Source of the DNA: Fremontodendron californicum
Taxonomy: Eukaryota; Streptophyta; Magnoliopsida; Malvales; Malvaceae
Length of the DNA: 64,000 nucleotides
Assembly (NCBI GenBank): GCA_030761205.1
Contig: JAULJL010000004.1
Location: 21,673,172 to 21,737,171 of the forward strand
Direction of reading: 5' to 3'
Positions 1 to 9,057 of this stretch are shown one piece after another. A program made the position numbers and the translations under genes. The notes under the pieces were generated by a model. That model was not told the origin of the DNA. It ran no database searches and saw nothing but the letters and a program-made list of their open reading frames with translations. The number at the start of each line of letters is the position of its first letter. Position 1 is the stretch's first letter.

Positions 1-771
1 AGCATTTTTGCATTTTTCACGTTTCATACATGTGTGAATAAATCATGTACATTTTTCGGTTGTATTATTGATGTCTTTTTTTTTTTTTTTTTTTTTTGCA
101 ATAAACGGATGGTGGTAATAATCTCATTTGATGATTTCATAAAACCGGTAGTGTTGCATGAACATTTGCATATTGTACCATAGTAAGATCCACTACTCCA
201 AACTTCTTTTGAAAATAATATGATTAGTTTTTCATAGAAAAAAAAAACATGTTTAAAAAAAAAATCATAAATTTGGAGGCAAATCTTGCATAATGAGATT
301 GTTGAATAATCAAGATTTAGGTCCTACAAATTTCATGTAATCATTGATTTCTTTGTATATACCTTGGTGTTAATTCATTTATTCTTTATTTGTATCATTT
401 TGACATCATGTCACAGTCCTAACATGCATGGTTATTCATTATAGAATACATTTGTGATATACATGGTCATTCTTTGTACCTATATTTGTATTAATTCATT
501 TATTCTCCGCATGTATTCATTTTGGCATCATAACATGCATGGTCATTCATTGTAGAATACATACATGGTCATTATTTGTGTATACTTATGTATCAATTTA
601 TTCATTTTTTTTAAATGCATCATGTTGACATTAGATTGCATCCATAGCATACATAGTCATCATAATTTCTCTGTATATGGTCATGCATTAATCATCAGTA
701 TATTCATGCACATAGGTTTAGAGTATGTACATTCATAATTGTTTTCTTAATCTCATGACATTTTCATTTGC
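1..771. repeat. Degenerate repeats upstream of a gypsy gag ORF
   Basis: No gene is visible. From about 340 onward the AT-rich sequence is built of diverged copies of a unit of roughly 80-100 bp, recognisable by variants of 'catgcatggtcattcat' and 'gtatcattttgacatcat'. The same motif family recurs at about 2030-2490 on the other side of the gag ORF. I infer that it is untranslated leader or spacer sequence of a decayed Ty3/gypsy element. Confidence 0.5.
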
Positions 772-1722
772 ATGAAAAGGGTTCGAGATATGAGGAATGA
801 ATCGGAGGAACGATTGGGTGCTTTGGAACGCAACCAAGATGAATGTAGACATGAAATCCGAGAGGTGAAGGAACAGCTGGCCAAATTGCTGAAAATGGTT
901 GAGGATATGGGTAAAAGTAAAGAGGAACTTTCTCAGGGCTTTGTATTGTCTTCGGATCAACCAAAACCATTAGGTCCAGAACATACAATCCTTGCTGGAT
1001 CCTGCGCTTGGCAATGCCACAAAGGTTGCAATCCTGATGAAATTGTGGAAAAAATCATGAAAATTATTAAACCTGAGAGCCCAATACCAAAGATAGAAAC
1101 CTCGGATCCTGTACCATACCTGCAAACTGTTCCAGGTCCAAACCAGTATCCCCACCCTACTATTGTCCAATCATCCATTGGGATGACCACTACGGGATTC
1201 CTGAATCCCACTCTATCACCACCAACTGCCAGTTCATACTATTTTCCTCATCAATCACCTTATCCAATATCTAGGATAGGAACCTCGAGCTATGTACAAC
1301 CTCCAAAGGCCCCGTGTCCAAATCCATACCCTTACCATGCTGTTCCGCCACATCTCCATGTAAACACTCCGGTTCGGACCTTAGTGCCACCACCAGGTGC
1401 CCCAACTCCTAGGCCATGTCTGACTAAGAAACGACCCCGGAATAAGACCCAAATGCATTTTGATCCCATTACAATCAGCTACCAAGAGCTCCTCCCTATA
1501 CTGATCCAAAATCACATGGTTGCCTGTGTCCCATTGAAACCCTTGTTACCACCATATCCAAGGTGGTATAATCCAAATGCAAGATGTGATTATCACTGTG
1601 GAATTGTTGGCCATAGCATCGAAGATTGTATAGCAGTCAAAAAGAAAGTGCAAACTCTTATAGATGCCAAGTGGTTGGATCCAACGACACTGATTGATAG
1701 AGGACTGGGAAAGCGTCATTAG
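772..1722 (+). CDS. Ty3/gypsy gag-like ORF (Tat/Ogre-type), remnant
   Basis: An uninterrupted 316-residue reading frame. Residues 1-60 are charged and probably coiled-coil (many E, K and R). The middle is proline- and tyrosine-rich. The C-terminal part has the signature of plant Tat/Ogre gag proteins: a YQELLPILIQN segment, a PPYPRWYNPNARCDYH segment, then a zinc-knuckle-like C272-X2-H275-X5-H281-X4-C286 and a KKVQTLIDAKWL segment. No protease or reverse transcriptase follows, so this is a gag remnant rather than a working element. The true start is uncertain; 772 is the first ATG. Gag proteins form the cytoplasmic particle in which the element is reverse transcribed. A second, more broken copy of the charged N-terminal part lies at about 2595-2732. 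Confidence 0.65.
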   Translation: MKRVRDMRNESEERLGALERNQDECRHEIREVKEQLAKLLKMVEDMGKSKEELSQGFVLSSDQPKPLGPEHTILAGSCAWQCHKGCNPDEIVEKIMKIIKPESPIPKIETSDPVPYLQTVPGPNQYPHPTIVQSSIGMTTTGFLNPTLSPPTASSYYFPHQSPYPISRIGTSSYVQPPKAPCPNPYPYHAVPPHLHVNTPVRTLVPPPGAPTPRPCLTKKRPRNKTQMHFDPITISYQELLPILIQNHMVACVPLKPLLPPYPRWYNPNARCDYHCGIVGHSIEDCIAVKKKVQTLIDAKWLDPTTLIDRGLGKRH

Positions 1723-2594
1723 GATTGGGAGATTTACAGCATCAAGATGGAAAGACTTCGGTCTTATATAATGTAATAGGATTTCAGTTATTCAGTAGCT
1801 GGCTCTTATAGCCTTAGGATGCTAGGAAGAATAAAGTGCTTGTAAAGACAGTTTTAAACTATTGCTCAGATTTTGTAAACATGGTTTATACCATTGTGAA
1901 CGTTGATATGGGAACGAATTGATTATGTTTCAAATTTATGAGATGTTGATGATTAAGTTCCTCCGATTCTTATTGCCTCCGTGATATCTTCCCCTTTTGC
2001 ATTTTGTATCCGATCAATTATTGGTCATACCATATATTTATAAATGTATCATGTTAGCATCAGGTTGCATTTATGAATTCATAATCAGCATGATTTTTCT
2101 GTATAAATCCATGCATTATTTTGCTTATTACATACATCATGATTAACATTAGGTCGCATTCATGACACTCATGGTTAGCATGATTTTCTTTGTATATACT
2201 CTGTATCAATCATTCATTGTTTGCATGTATCATAATTGACACCGTGTTGCATTCATAGGGTATATGGTCATTCATTGGGAAATATGCTAAAATGCACATG
2301 ATCAGTCATTGCATATATCCATGTGTTGATTTGTTTATTCTTTGCTTGCAACATGTTGGCATTGTGATTGCATTTATTACATACATGGTCAGCATGTTTC
2401 CACTATATATGTCCATACATCATTTCTTTTATTCTTCACATGCATCAAATGACAATCATGGCTCATTCATCATGACATACATTTAGGGGAAATAAAACAA
2501 AAGTTGGCTTGGCTTTAGGAGTCTTTAAAGAATTTCCATTTCAAACCAGAGGTATAAGAAGTAGTGAGTACCCTTTTAATACAGGCTAGTGCTA
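1723..2594. repeat. Spacer with degenerate repeats related to 340-760
   Basis: No gene is visible. The part from about 2030 to 2490 repeats the 'catgttagcatcaggttgcattcatgg'-like motifs also seen upstream of the gag ORF, in units of roughly 80 bp. Short ORFs here carry no recognisable domain. Confidence 0.4.
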
Positions 2595-2732
2595 TGGAGG
2601 ATGAACAAGTTGCCCGAATGGAAAAATGGAAAGGGAACAGAAAGAATTACGAGAACAGCTAGCAAAGTCTCAAGCAGAATCTAAGGATCATATGACTAAA
2701 TTGATAAAGCTGATGTCCGCCGTAATCAAGGG
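2595..2732 (+). pseudogene. Truncated gag N-terminus, cut by the Athila LTR
   Basis: The sequence starting 'atggaggatgaacaag' encodes, with a small frame break, a charged segment (MEDEQVARMEK, then KELREQLAKSQAESKDHMTKLIKLM). It closely resembles residues 1-50 of the gag ORF at 772-1722. It stops abruptly at base 2732, where the LTR of the next element starts. It marks the left flank of the Athila-like insertion; the right flank is unrelated copia sequence. Confidence 0.55.
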
Positions 2733-4240
2733 TGATAACTCGTATAATTATATAGTTTTTAGTTATGTTTTATTATAGTTTTGTGTCAAATACGAGTTAT
2801 TATTGCTTAGTCTACTTGTGTTTATGATCTTTTATATTTTTATGTAATTTGGTGTTTTTCATGAGTTTCTTTGAGTGATTTCAGATTACTAGGTTAAATC
2901 AAGAATTAAGGGCAAATCCAATTCAGTTCTAGTTCCGACACCTTTTGCCATATCACCTATATCTGGAGTTTCACTAAAGCAATAAGGCTGAAATTTTAAC
3001 CGTGCAAAGTTAAGAGGCATATCTATCTTTTTCATGTTTTACACTTCTTGAAACGGAGTCGTTTTCCCTACCGAAATCAACCATCAAGTTGGCTGATGTG
3101 CAATGACGTCTGTTCTGCACCGTTTTGGTATTTTGACCATATCTTCCGATCCACATGAGTAAATGATCTGATTTCAACGGATATGGATCAGTAACTGATA
3201 GGGGCATATTTTTCTAGAAGACCATTTGATCAGATCGAGCCTCCAACATTGACAAAATCGATCATCAAGCTGGCTGATCAGAATTGTCATACAACATGAC
3301 GAAAATTGTTAGAAAAATGCACCCACCTATTATACCTACCTTTGAAATTTATAAAGCTTGTCTCTTGTCATTTAGCTCTCCAAAATGTGTATAAATAGAG
3401 GGCCTTGGATGAGTATTAGGGGACATTATACATTGGTAGGATATTAGCCATTGTAATAAAATTCTCTAAGTTTTCTTCTTCTTTCCTTTCTCTAGTTTTC
3501 TTTTTCTTTATTTACTTATGCTTCTTATATTTCTTTTCATTTTATTCATATCTAGTATGTGTTGCTAATCATATTGTTGAGGTGATGAGGTGAAGCTCTT
3601 GGTAAATGCTAAGGTTAGTCTCTTAAACATGAGCTAAAATGAATCATCATTTATAAACACTAGTATAGATAATATTTTCTTTTGGTTTAAAATCATACTT
3701 GCAAAGTAGGGATCTTGATTCATTATTGACAAGGAAAATGGCACAGTAAATGCTTGGTTTCATAACCTTGATTTGTTGTAGACATATACCTTGGCATAAG
3801 GAATGGTTGGACTCTTTTTATGAGTTTTGAGGACACCAAATGAACATAATATCATATGCTATGGACGTTGGACAATTTGGACTGAATTGCTAAACCTTCC
3901 GATTGGAACCTCCTTTATGTGTGGATTTCAATTGTGTAATAAAACAAGATTAATCTTAGCATAATACCAAGAGTGGATTCTCTAACCTCAACATCTTTTC
4001 TTATTGTTTTTTATATCTTGTTTAATTTCTTTTATATTTTGTTTATTTTGTTCTCTAATATCTTGTTTATCTTATTTTGTTGTTGATTCCCTAATATCTT
4101 GTTTACTTTCTTTGTCTTATATATTTATAAACTTATACTTACTAATACGCTTCCCTGTGGTTCGACCTCGGACACCCGAGAATTTATTACTTGAACATAA
4201 CCTGCACTTGGGTTTACAATTCTTAATTGAGTCTCCATCA
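2733..4240 (+). repeat. 5' LTR of the Athila-like element
   Basis: 1,508 bp, starting TGATAACTCG and ending CTCCATCA. It matches 10812-12326 almost base for base, with differences that are single substitutions and small indels in T runs. A TATA-like 'gtataaatagaggg' stretch at about 3390-3403 is the probable start-site region; in the right copy it reads 'gtacaaatag'. The U3 part contains palindromic AACGGAGTCGTT at 3052-3063. Confidence 0.95.
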
Positions 4241-4246
4241 AGTTTT

Positions 4247-4264
4247 TGGCGCCGTTGCCGGGGA
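4247..4264 (+). promoter_or_regulatory. Primer-binding site, tRNA-Asp type
   Basis: TGGCGCCGTTGCCGGGGA begins six bases after the LTR end. It is the reverse complement of the 3' end (including CCA) of plant tRNA-Asp(GTC). The tRNA-Asp primer is the known habit of Athila elements. It shows that minus-strand DNA synthesis would prime here. Confidence 0.9.
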
Positions 4265-4306
4265 AGCAATACTAAGTATATAAGTTTATAAGTATATTTA
4301 TTTTTA

Positions 4307-4412
4307 TTGGCTGGTTATACCGCCTAATTTGTATATTAACTTTGTTTTATTGGCTGGTTATACCGCCTAATTTTGTATATATATTTTTTGGCTGGTTATA
4401 CCGCCTAATTTT
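4307..4412 (+). repeat. Threefold leader repeat, GGCTGGTTATACCGCC
   Basis: GGCTGGTTATACCGCC followed by TAATTT occurs three times, at about 4309, 4352 and 4390, separated by AT-rich spacers. Each unit can pair GGC with GCC. It lies in the untranslated leader between the PBS and gag, where packaging or dimerisation signals of LTR elements sit; that role is inference. Confidence 0.8.
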
Positions 4413-4570
4413 CTATATATTTATATTTATATTGTAAAGTTTATATTTATATATTATCTATTTATTAACTTTGTTTTATGCTTGTTTGGCGACGTGATTT
4501 TAGATCTCGTCGTTTAGTTAGATTTTATTGTGAAACTTTTTCAGGTAATCTTTCTAATACAACTCCTACC

Positions 4571-6766
4571 ATGGCTGACAATGAAAGTGTTCATGCTGAA
4601 GATGAGAACAGACAAGTACGCACCATGCGTGACTACTTGCAACCAACTCGAAGCTCATCACCCTCTTGTTTTATTTTTCCTCTCAATGCAAACAACTTTC
4701 GTTTTAAACCAGGTATGATAGCTTTGCTTCCAAATTTCCATGGGTTAGAATCGGAAAGTGCTTACTCGTTTCTAAAAGACTTCGAAGATGTATGTGTCAC
4801 CTTTAATGACCAACAATGCACAAATGAAATTGTCAAGCTAAAATTATTTCCTTTTTCTTTAAAAGATAAAGCAAAAATTTGGCTTCATAATTTAAAACCA
4901 AGGTCAATTGGCACATGGCAAGAATTACAAACTGAGTTTCTAAAGAAATTTTTCCCAGCACATAAAACTACTGTTTTGAAAAGACAGATTCAAAATTTCA
5001 ATCAAAATCAAAATGAAGCATTTTTTCAGTGCTGGGAGCGTTTTAAAGATTTGTTAAGTTCTTGTCCACATCATGGTTTTGAAAAATGGCGTCTTATTAG
5101 TTTCTTTTATGAAAGTTTAACTCCCGAAACTAAACAATTTGTTGAAACAATGTGTAACGGTGAGTTTCTAGAAAAAGAACCTGAAGAAGCCTTTGACTAC
5201 CTAGACCATTTGGCAGATAACTCTCAAGCCTGGCACACAGATAATTCCTCTGAAAGTTCCAATAGATCTAATCTTGTTTCTAACAGAGGTAAATATCATT
5301 TTAGTCAAGAAGATGAGATAAAAGCTAAAGTAGCTAATTTGGCTAGAAAGATTGAAGCCATGGAACTTAGAGAAGTAAAAACGGTTAAAAATGAAGAAAG
5401 TTGTGGAATTTGTGAAATCATGGGACACCCCACTTCTGAATGTCCAAACATTCCCATTCTTAAAGAAGTGTTGCATGATCAAGTAAATTCCATAAACACA
5501 TTTAAAAAGCCTTTTCCTTCTCCTTACTCTGAAACGTATAACCCTGAATGGAGAAATCATCCCAACTTCAGTTGGCGGAATAATAATCATGTTCAGGTAC
5601 CACAATCTCAAAAGCCGGGCAACACTTTTTCCTATCAACCTTCACGTGTACAAACCTTGGAAGAGACATTGCAAGCATTCATGCAAACACAAGCAAATGT
5701 GAATAACCAAACTTCACAGGACATCAATGAGATCAAAAACACCTTGTCCACATTGACAGCTTCATTACGCACTCAAGAAAAAGGTAAGTTTCCTGCTCAA
5801 CCTCAGCCTAACCCTTCTACTCAATGTCTTGTTTCTTGCTCCAATGAAACTCAACAGGAAAATGCCAGTTCTATCACAACTCTTCGAAGTGGAAAGGCAA
5901 TTGACAAAAACATTCCATCAAAAGACCAAGATCCTCATTTCCCTCCGAAAAGTAATGGTAAGGATGATGGTAAGTCTGAACTTCTTGAAAATTTGGACAA
6001 AGAAAAAGGTATGCATCCTGCTCCTTTTCCTCAAAGGTTGCAAACAATAAAGAATTTGAATCAAAATGCAGAAATTTATGAACTTTTCAAACAAGTTAAG
6101 ATTAACATTCCTTTATTGGATGCAATCAAACAAGTTCCATCTTATGCTAAATTTTTGAAGGACATGTGCACAGTTAAAAGGAAACATAATGTACAAAAGA
6201 AAGCATTTCTGACGGAAAGTGTGAGCTCAATCATTCAGCACCTTACTCCACCAAAATTCAAAGATCCTGGATGTCCAACAATCTCATGCATCATTGGAAA
6301 CACTAGAATAGAACGTGCATTGCTTGATCTTGGTGCTAGTGTTAATCTTTTGCCTTTTTCTGTTTATCAACAGTTAGATTTAGGTGAACTCAAGGAAACA
6401 CCTGTTACACTTCAACTAGCTGATCGTTCTGTAAAAATTCCTCGAGGGATAGTTGAAGATGTTTTGGTTCAAATTGATAATTTTTACTTCCCTGTTGATT
6501 TTATTGTTTTGGACACACATCCTGTTTCAAATCCAAATGTTCAAATTCCTGTTATATTAGGCCGTCCATTTCTTGCAACTTCTAATGCTCTGATAAATTG
6601 CAGGAATGGTATGTTGAACATTTCTTTTGGAAATATGACTTTAGAATTAAATGTGTTCAACACTTGCAAGCAACCTGGTGATGATTCAGAAGTACATGAA
6701 GTGGATTTCATTGAAGAACTTGTTCATGAACATCTCACCACTACCACATTCCATGATCCTTTATAA
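4571..6766 (+). CDS. Gag-protease of the Athila-like element
   Basis: The frame is open from 4478. I prefer the ATG at 4571 (MADNES...) because Athila gag proteins start this way and the upstream stretch is non-conserved leader with a cag|gt sequence. In order (numbered from 4571): an RTMRDYLQPTR motif; the retrotransposon gag domain at about residues 55-215 (F-K-D-F-E-D-V, KLKLFPFSLKDKAKIWL, YESLTPETK); a CCHC zinc knuckle CGICEIMGHPTSEC at about residues 277-290; a variable linker; then an aspartic protease-like domain near residue 580 with LLDLGASVNLLP and VILGRPFLAT. The catalytic triad reads DLGA instead of DTG or DSG, as is usual in Athila. The ORF ends in a single TAA at 6764-6766 and the same frame continues without further stops to 7345. 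Confidence 0.9.
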   Translation: MADNESVHAEDENRQVRTMRDYLQPTRSSSPSCFIFPLNANNFRFKPGMIALLPNFHGLESESAYSFLKDFEDVCVTFNDQQCTNEIVKLKLFPFSLKDKAKIWLHNLKPRSIGTWQELQTEFLKKFFPAHKTTVLKRQIQNFNQNQNEAFFQCWERFKDLLSSCPHHGFEKWRLISFFYESLTPETKQFVETMCNGEFLEKEPEEAFDYLDHLADNSQAWHTDNSSESSNRSNLVSNRGKYHFSQEDEIKAKVANLARKIEAMELREVKTVKNEESCGICEIMGHPTSECPNIPILKEVLHDQVNSINTFKKPFPSPYSETYNPEWRNHPNFSWRNNNHVQVPQSQKPGNTFSYQPSRVQTLEETLQAFMQTQANVNNQTSQDINEIKNTLSTLTASLRTQEKGKFPAQPQPNPSTQCLVSCSNETQQENASSITTLRSGKAIDKNIPSKDQDPHFPPKSNGKDDGKSELLENLDKEKGMHPAPFPQRLQTIKNLNQNAEIYELFKQVKINIPLLDAIKQVPSYAKFLKDMCTVKRKHNVQKKAFLTESVSSIIQHLTPPKFKDPGCPTISCIIGNTRIERALLDLGASVNLLPFSVYQQLDLGELKETPVTLQLADRSVKIPRGIVEDVLVQIDNFYFPVDFIVLDTHPVSNPNVQIPVILGRPFLATSNALINCRNGMLNISFGNMTLELNVFNTCKQPGDDSEVHEVDFIEELVHEHLTTTTFHDPL

Positions 6767-7345
6767 GCTTATTTAATTGAATGTGAGTTTGATAATGCTT
6801 CAGAAATTTCACACACTGATTCTTTGTTAAATTCTTTTCAGGTTAAGCATTGTTGGAAACAAAAGTTTGAGGAACTTCCATCACTCACAAATGTCACTGT
6901 ACCATCAACTATTGAACCACCCAAGCTGGATTTAAAACCATTGCCATCCGAGCTAAAATATTCATTTTTGGGTGAGAATGAAACTTTTCCAGTCATAAAT
7001 GAACTTGAGGAACTCAGAAATGATGCATATGAGAATTCTAAAATTCATAAAGAAAGAACTAAAGCCTTTCATGACAAGTTAATTTCAAGAAAAACATTTG
7101 ATGTTGGGCAAAAAGTTCTACTTTATAATTCTAGACTTCACATATTTCCTGGTAAGTTGAGATCAAGATGGACTGGCCCATTTGTGGTTAAGCATGTGTA
7201 TCATTATGGAGCAGTTGACATTGAGAATCCTAAAAATGGTAACGTATTCAAGGTAAATGGACAAAGACTCAAACTCTTTTTGGAAAATCATGTTACTCAA
7301 GAAGAGGTTGTTTTTCTTTCTGATCCTTGTTTTGAAAATAACTAG
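6767..7345 (+). pseudogene. Pol remnant: pre-RT joined to post-integrase, RT-RH-INT deleted
   Basis: This continues the gag-protease frame after one stop codon. It begins with the pre-RT stretch seen in Athila pol (LDLKPLPSELKYSFLGENETFPVI). At about 6993-7000 it changes directly into the stretch that follows the integrase core (NELEELRNDAYENSKIHKER, then KVLLYNSRLHIFPGKLRSRW and GPFVVKHVY). The whole RT (YVDD), RNase H and integrase core (DDE), well over 2 kb in an intact relative, are absent, and the joint is in frame. The retained C-terminal piece is the region normally contacting target chromatin or DNA. The product, if made, has no enzyme activity of its own. Confidence 0.88.
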
Positions 7346-7507
7346 ATGTAAATATAATTTTTTTTAACCCCGGTTAAATGGCGGATAACGGTACTCCGTG
7401 ATTATTTAAGTCGGTTCCATCAGCTACCCACAAAACTGATATTGTATATAAATTTTTCTTTCTCTTTCAATTTCTCTTTCATTTTATTTTTTTTAATTTT
7501 TTTTAGG
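7346..7507 (+). promoter_or_regulatory. Spacer with pyrimidine tract and splice-acceptor-like end
   Basis: From about 7450 to 7507 the sequence is a pyrimidine-rich run ending 'ttttttttag' one base before the ATG at 7508. It reads as a plant 3' splice site. Athila elements are known to express env-like downstream ORFs from spliced RNA; use of this site here is inference. Confidence 0.45.
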
Positions 7508-8044
7508 ATGGATGATATTCTCACAAGATTGCAGAAACGATTTCCTCCTTTTCCTCGAAATATTTTACTGAAGCTTTACCAAGTTCGATTTGAAAGATTA
7601 AGAATGCTTATGCACAAAGGGATTCCTGAAGATATACGTTGGATAATTGAAGCCAAGGTACGTGAAGATGAATATCTTCCTGTTTTGCATTTACCAGGTA
7701 CAGGTAGAAGCACTTATGCAAAGAAGCGACGAGCAAAGCGCATGAGTTCAAATTGCCAAAAATGTGCACGATGGACGTGTAACGGTAAATGTCGTTCTAT
7801 TGGGATTTCGTCCTCTAATCGAGATGATAAAATTGAATTCATTAAGGATGGACTGAGTAAGGAGAATTTGGGTAATATCCAACTTTCTCTTGAGACGCAT
7901 CCTAGTGGAGACGTACAAAGAGAAATTCTTGATTTATGGCCGCAATTCCAAAGGGAATGGCAACATCTTGGGAATCTGATGTTAAAAGACCCTGTTTGCC
8001 AGCTTGTAAGAAAACTGGATGGGAAGCATATCCTCGACTCATAG
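7508..8044 (+). CDS. Unknown ORF with CxxC...CxxxC cluster, carried by the Athila-like element
   Basis: I do not recognise this protein of 178 residues from ATG 7508. The frame is open upstream to 7442, but the acceptor-like sequence before 7508 favours this start. It is basic and mostly helical in look: MDDILTRLQKRFPPFPRNIL at the start, WIIEAKVREDEYLPVLHLPG in the first third, a lysine/arginine run (AKKRRAKR) resembling a nuclear localisation signal, and then CQKCARWTCNGKC, which could bind zinc. No signal peptide or membrane segment is visible, so it does not look like an envelope protein. It lies between pol and the LOG-like ORF, where Athila elements have their env-like ORF. It could be a diverged env-position ORF or captured host sequence. 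It is free of stops, unlike the pol part. Confidence 0.6.
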   Translation: MDDILTRLQKRFPPFPRNILLKLYQVRFERLRMLMHKGIPEDIRWIIEAKVREDEYLPVLHLPGTGRSTYAKKRRAKRMSSNCQKCARWTCNGKCRSIGISSSNRDDKIEFIKDGLSKENLGNIQLSLETHPSGDVQREILDLWPQFQREWQHLGNLMLKDPVCQLVRKLDGKHILDS

Positions 8045-8410
8045 AAGGCATTTAAGCCGTTTCTGGACGTAAAACCAAAGGAAGATGTGAGCCACAATCA
8101 CAACTACAATAAATGACTTCTCAGCTTTTGGTTTGATTTGCAATAATTTCATTTCGGTTTAATTTACGTGTTGTTCGATTTGTGTAATTATTCTCGTATT
8201 TTTTGCATTGGACTTTTACGGTTGATTTTTCTTCTCTTTTTGATTTTCTTCCTGAAATCACGCAAAAATCTTTTGTTAGGTTAACATTTTCTTCTCACAG
8301 GTCAAATACACTTTCGGCGATATTATTACTCTTGTCTGATTCACTACTCAGTCCTCTATATATTACACCATGTACTCATTCTCTTTCAGGCACTCGAAAA
8401 ATAAAAAAAA
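8045..8410 (+). promoter_or_regulatory. Spacer with TATA-like box and splice-acceptor-like site before the LOG-like ORF
   Basis: No ORF of note. 'cctctatatatta' at about 8352-8364 resembles a TATA box, and 'attctctttcag' ending at 8389 resembles a 3' splice site, 22 bp before the ATG at 8411. Either could drive separate expression of the downstream ORF; the sequence cannot say which. Confidence 0.4.
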
Positions 8411-9057
8411 ATGGAAAGTACTTCGTCCCAACGCATTAAAAAATTTGTGTCTTTGGAGGTGCTTATCCAGGGAAAAATAACATATTCGCTGATGAAGCCA
8501 TAAGAGTTGGAGTAATACTTGCCCAACAAAAGATCCACTTGATTTATGGAGGTGGTAGTACGGGTTTAATGGGAGCAGTCGCTACAGCAGCACACGCCGG
8601 AGGAAGTCCAGTTCTAGGAATCGTGCCAAAACTATTCACAGATTTTTGTGGACCTACCGTGGGTAAGGAAATACAAGTCTGGAGTATCCCTGAACGGATA
8701 ACAATCATGTACCATTCTGCCGATGCATTCATTGCTTTACCAGGAGGTCTGGGTACATTGGAAGAAATAGCTTGCGTGGCTTCTTGGTCATCTTTGGTCA
8801 CAAATAAGAAACCCATTGGTTTGCTTAACATTAATGGTTATTTTAGTAATTTGCTTTCATATTTAGATAATGCTGTGGATAATGGATTCATGTTTTCAGA
8901 GGCAAGGAGAACCATAATTTCTGCTACAACCATTGAAGATTTACTCAAAAAACTCCAAGCTTATGAGTATTTACCTGCTACGGTTGTTTCGCAAACGCTC
9001 GGAAAAAGAAAAAGAGATGTGGACAAGCAAGGAGTGGATTGCACTTTGTCTTTGTGA
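8411..9057 (+). pseudogene. LOG-like (cytokinin riboside 5'-monophosphate phosphoribohydrolase family) captured gene, N-terminal frameshift
   Basis: Plant LOG enzymes release active cytokinin from its nucleotide in the cytosol and nucleus. This ORF has the family's Rossmann-type signatures: IYGGGSTGLMG, then ADAFIALPGGLGTLEE (consensus PGGxGTxxE, with the catalytic Glu kept), then a KPIGLLNINGYF segment. The usual RKAEM motif reads RITIM, keeping the Arg but losing Lys and Glu. The ATG at 8411 (MESTSSQR) is out of frame with the body: around the A/T run at 8438-8446 one base is missing. From 8446 the body frame reads CVFGGAYPGK, the normal LOG start, through to the TGA at 9055-9057. The open ATG in frame is 8539, which would remove the first strand of the fold. 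Host LOG genes have several introns; this copy has none, so it was probably captured as mRNA. It has a lysine/arginine tail (GKRKRDVDK) not typical of the family. It lies inside the LTRs and therefore transposed with the element. Confidence 0.88.

Noticed and set aside
2292..4291. Short ORFs in the LTR and upstream repeats
   Set aside because: AT-rich chance ORFs without domains; those in the LTR are duplicated in the other LTR.
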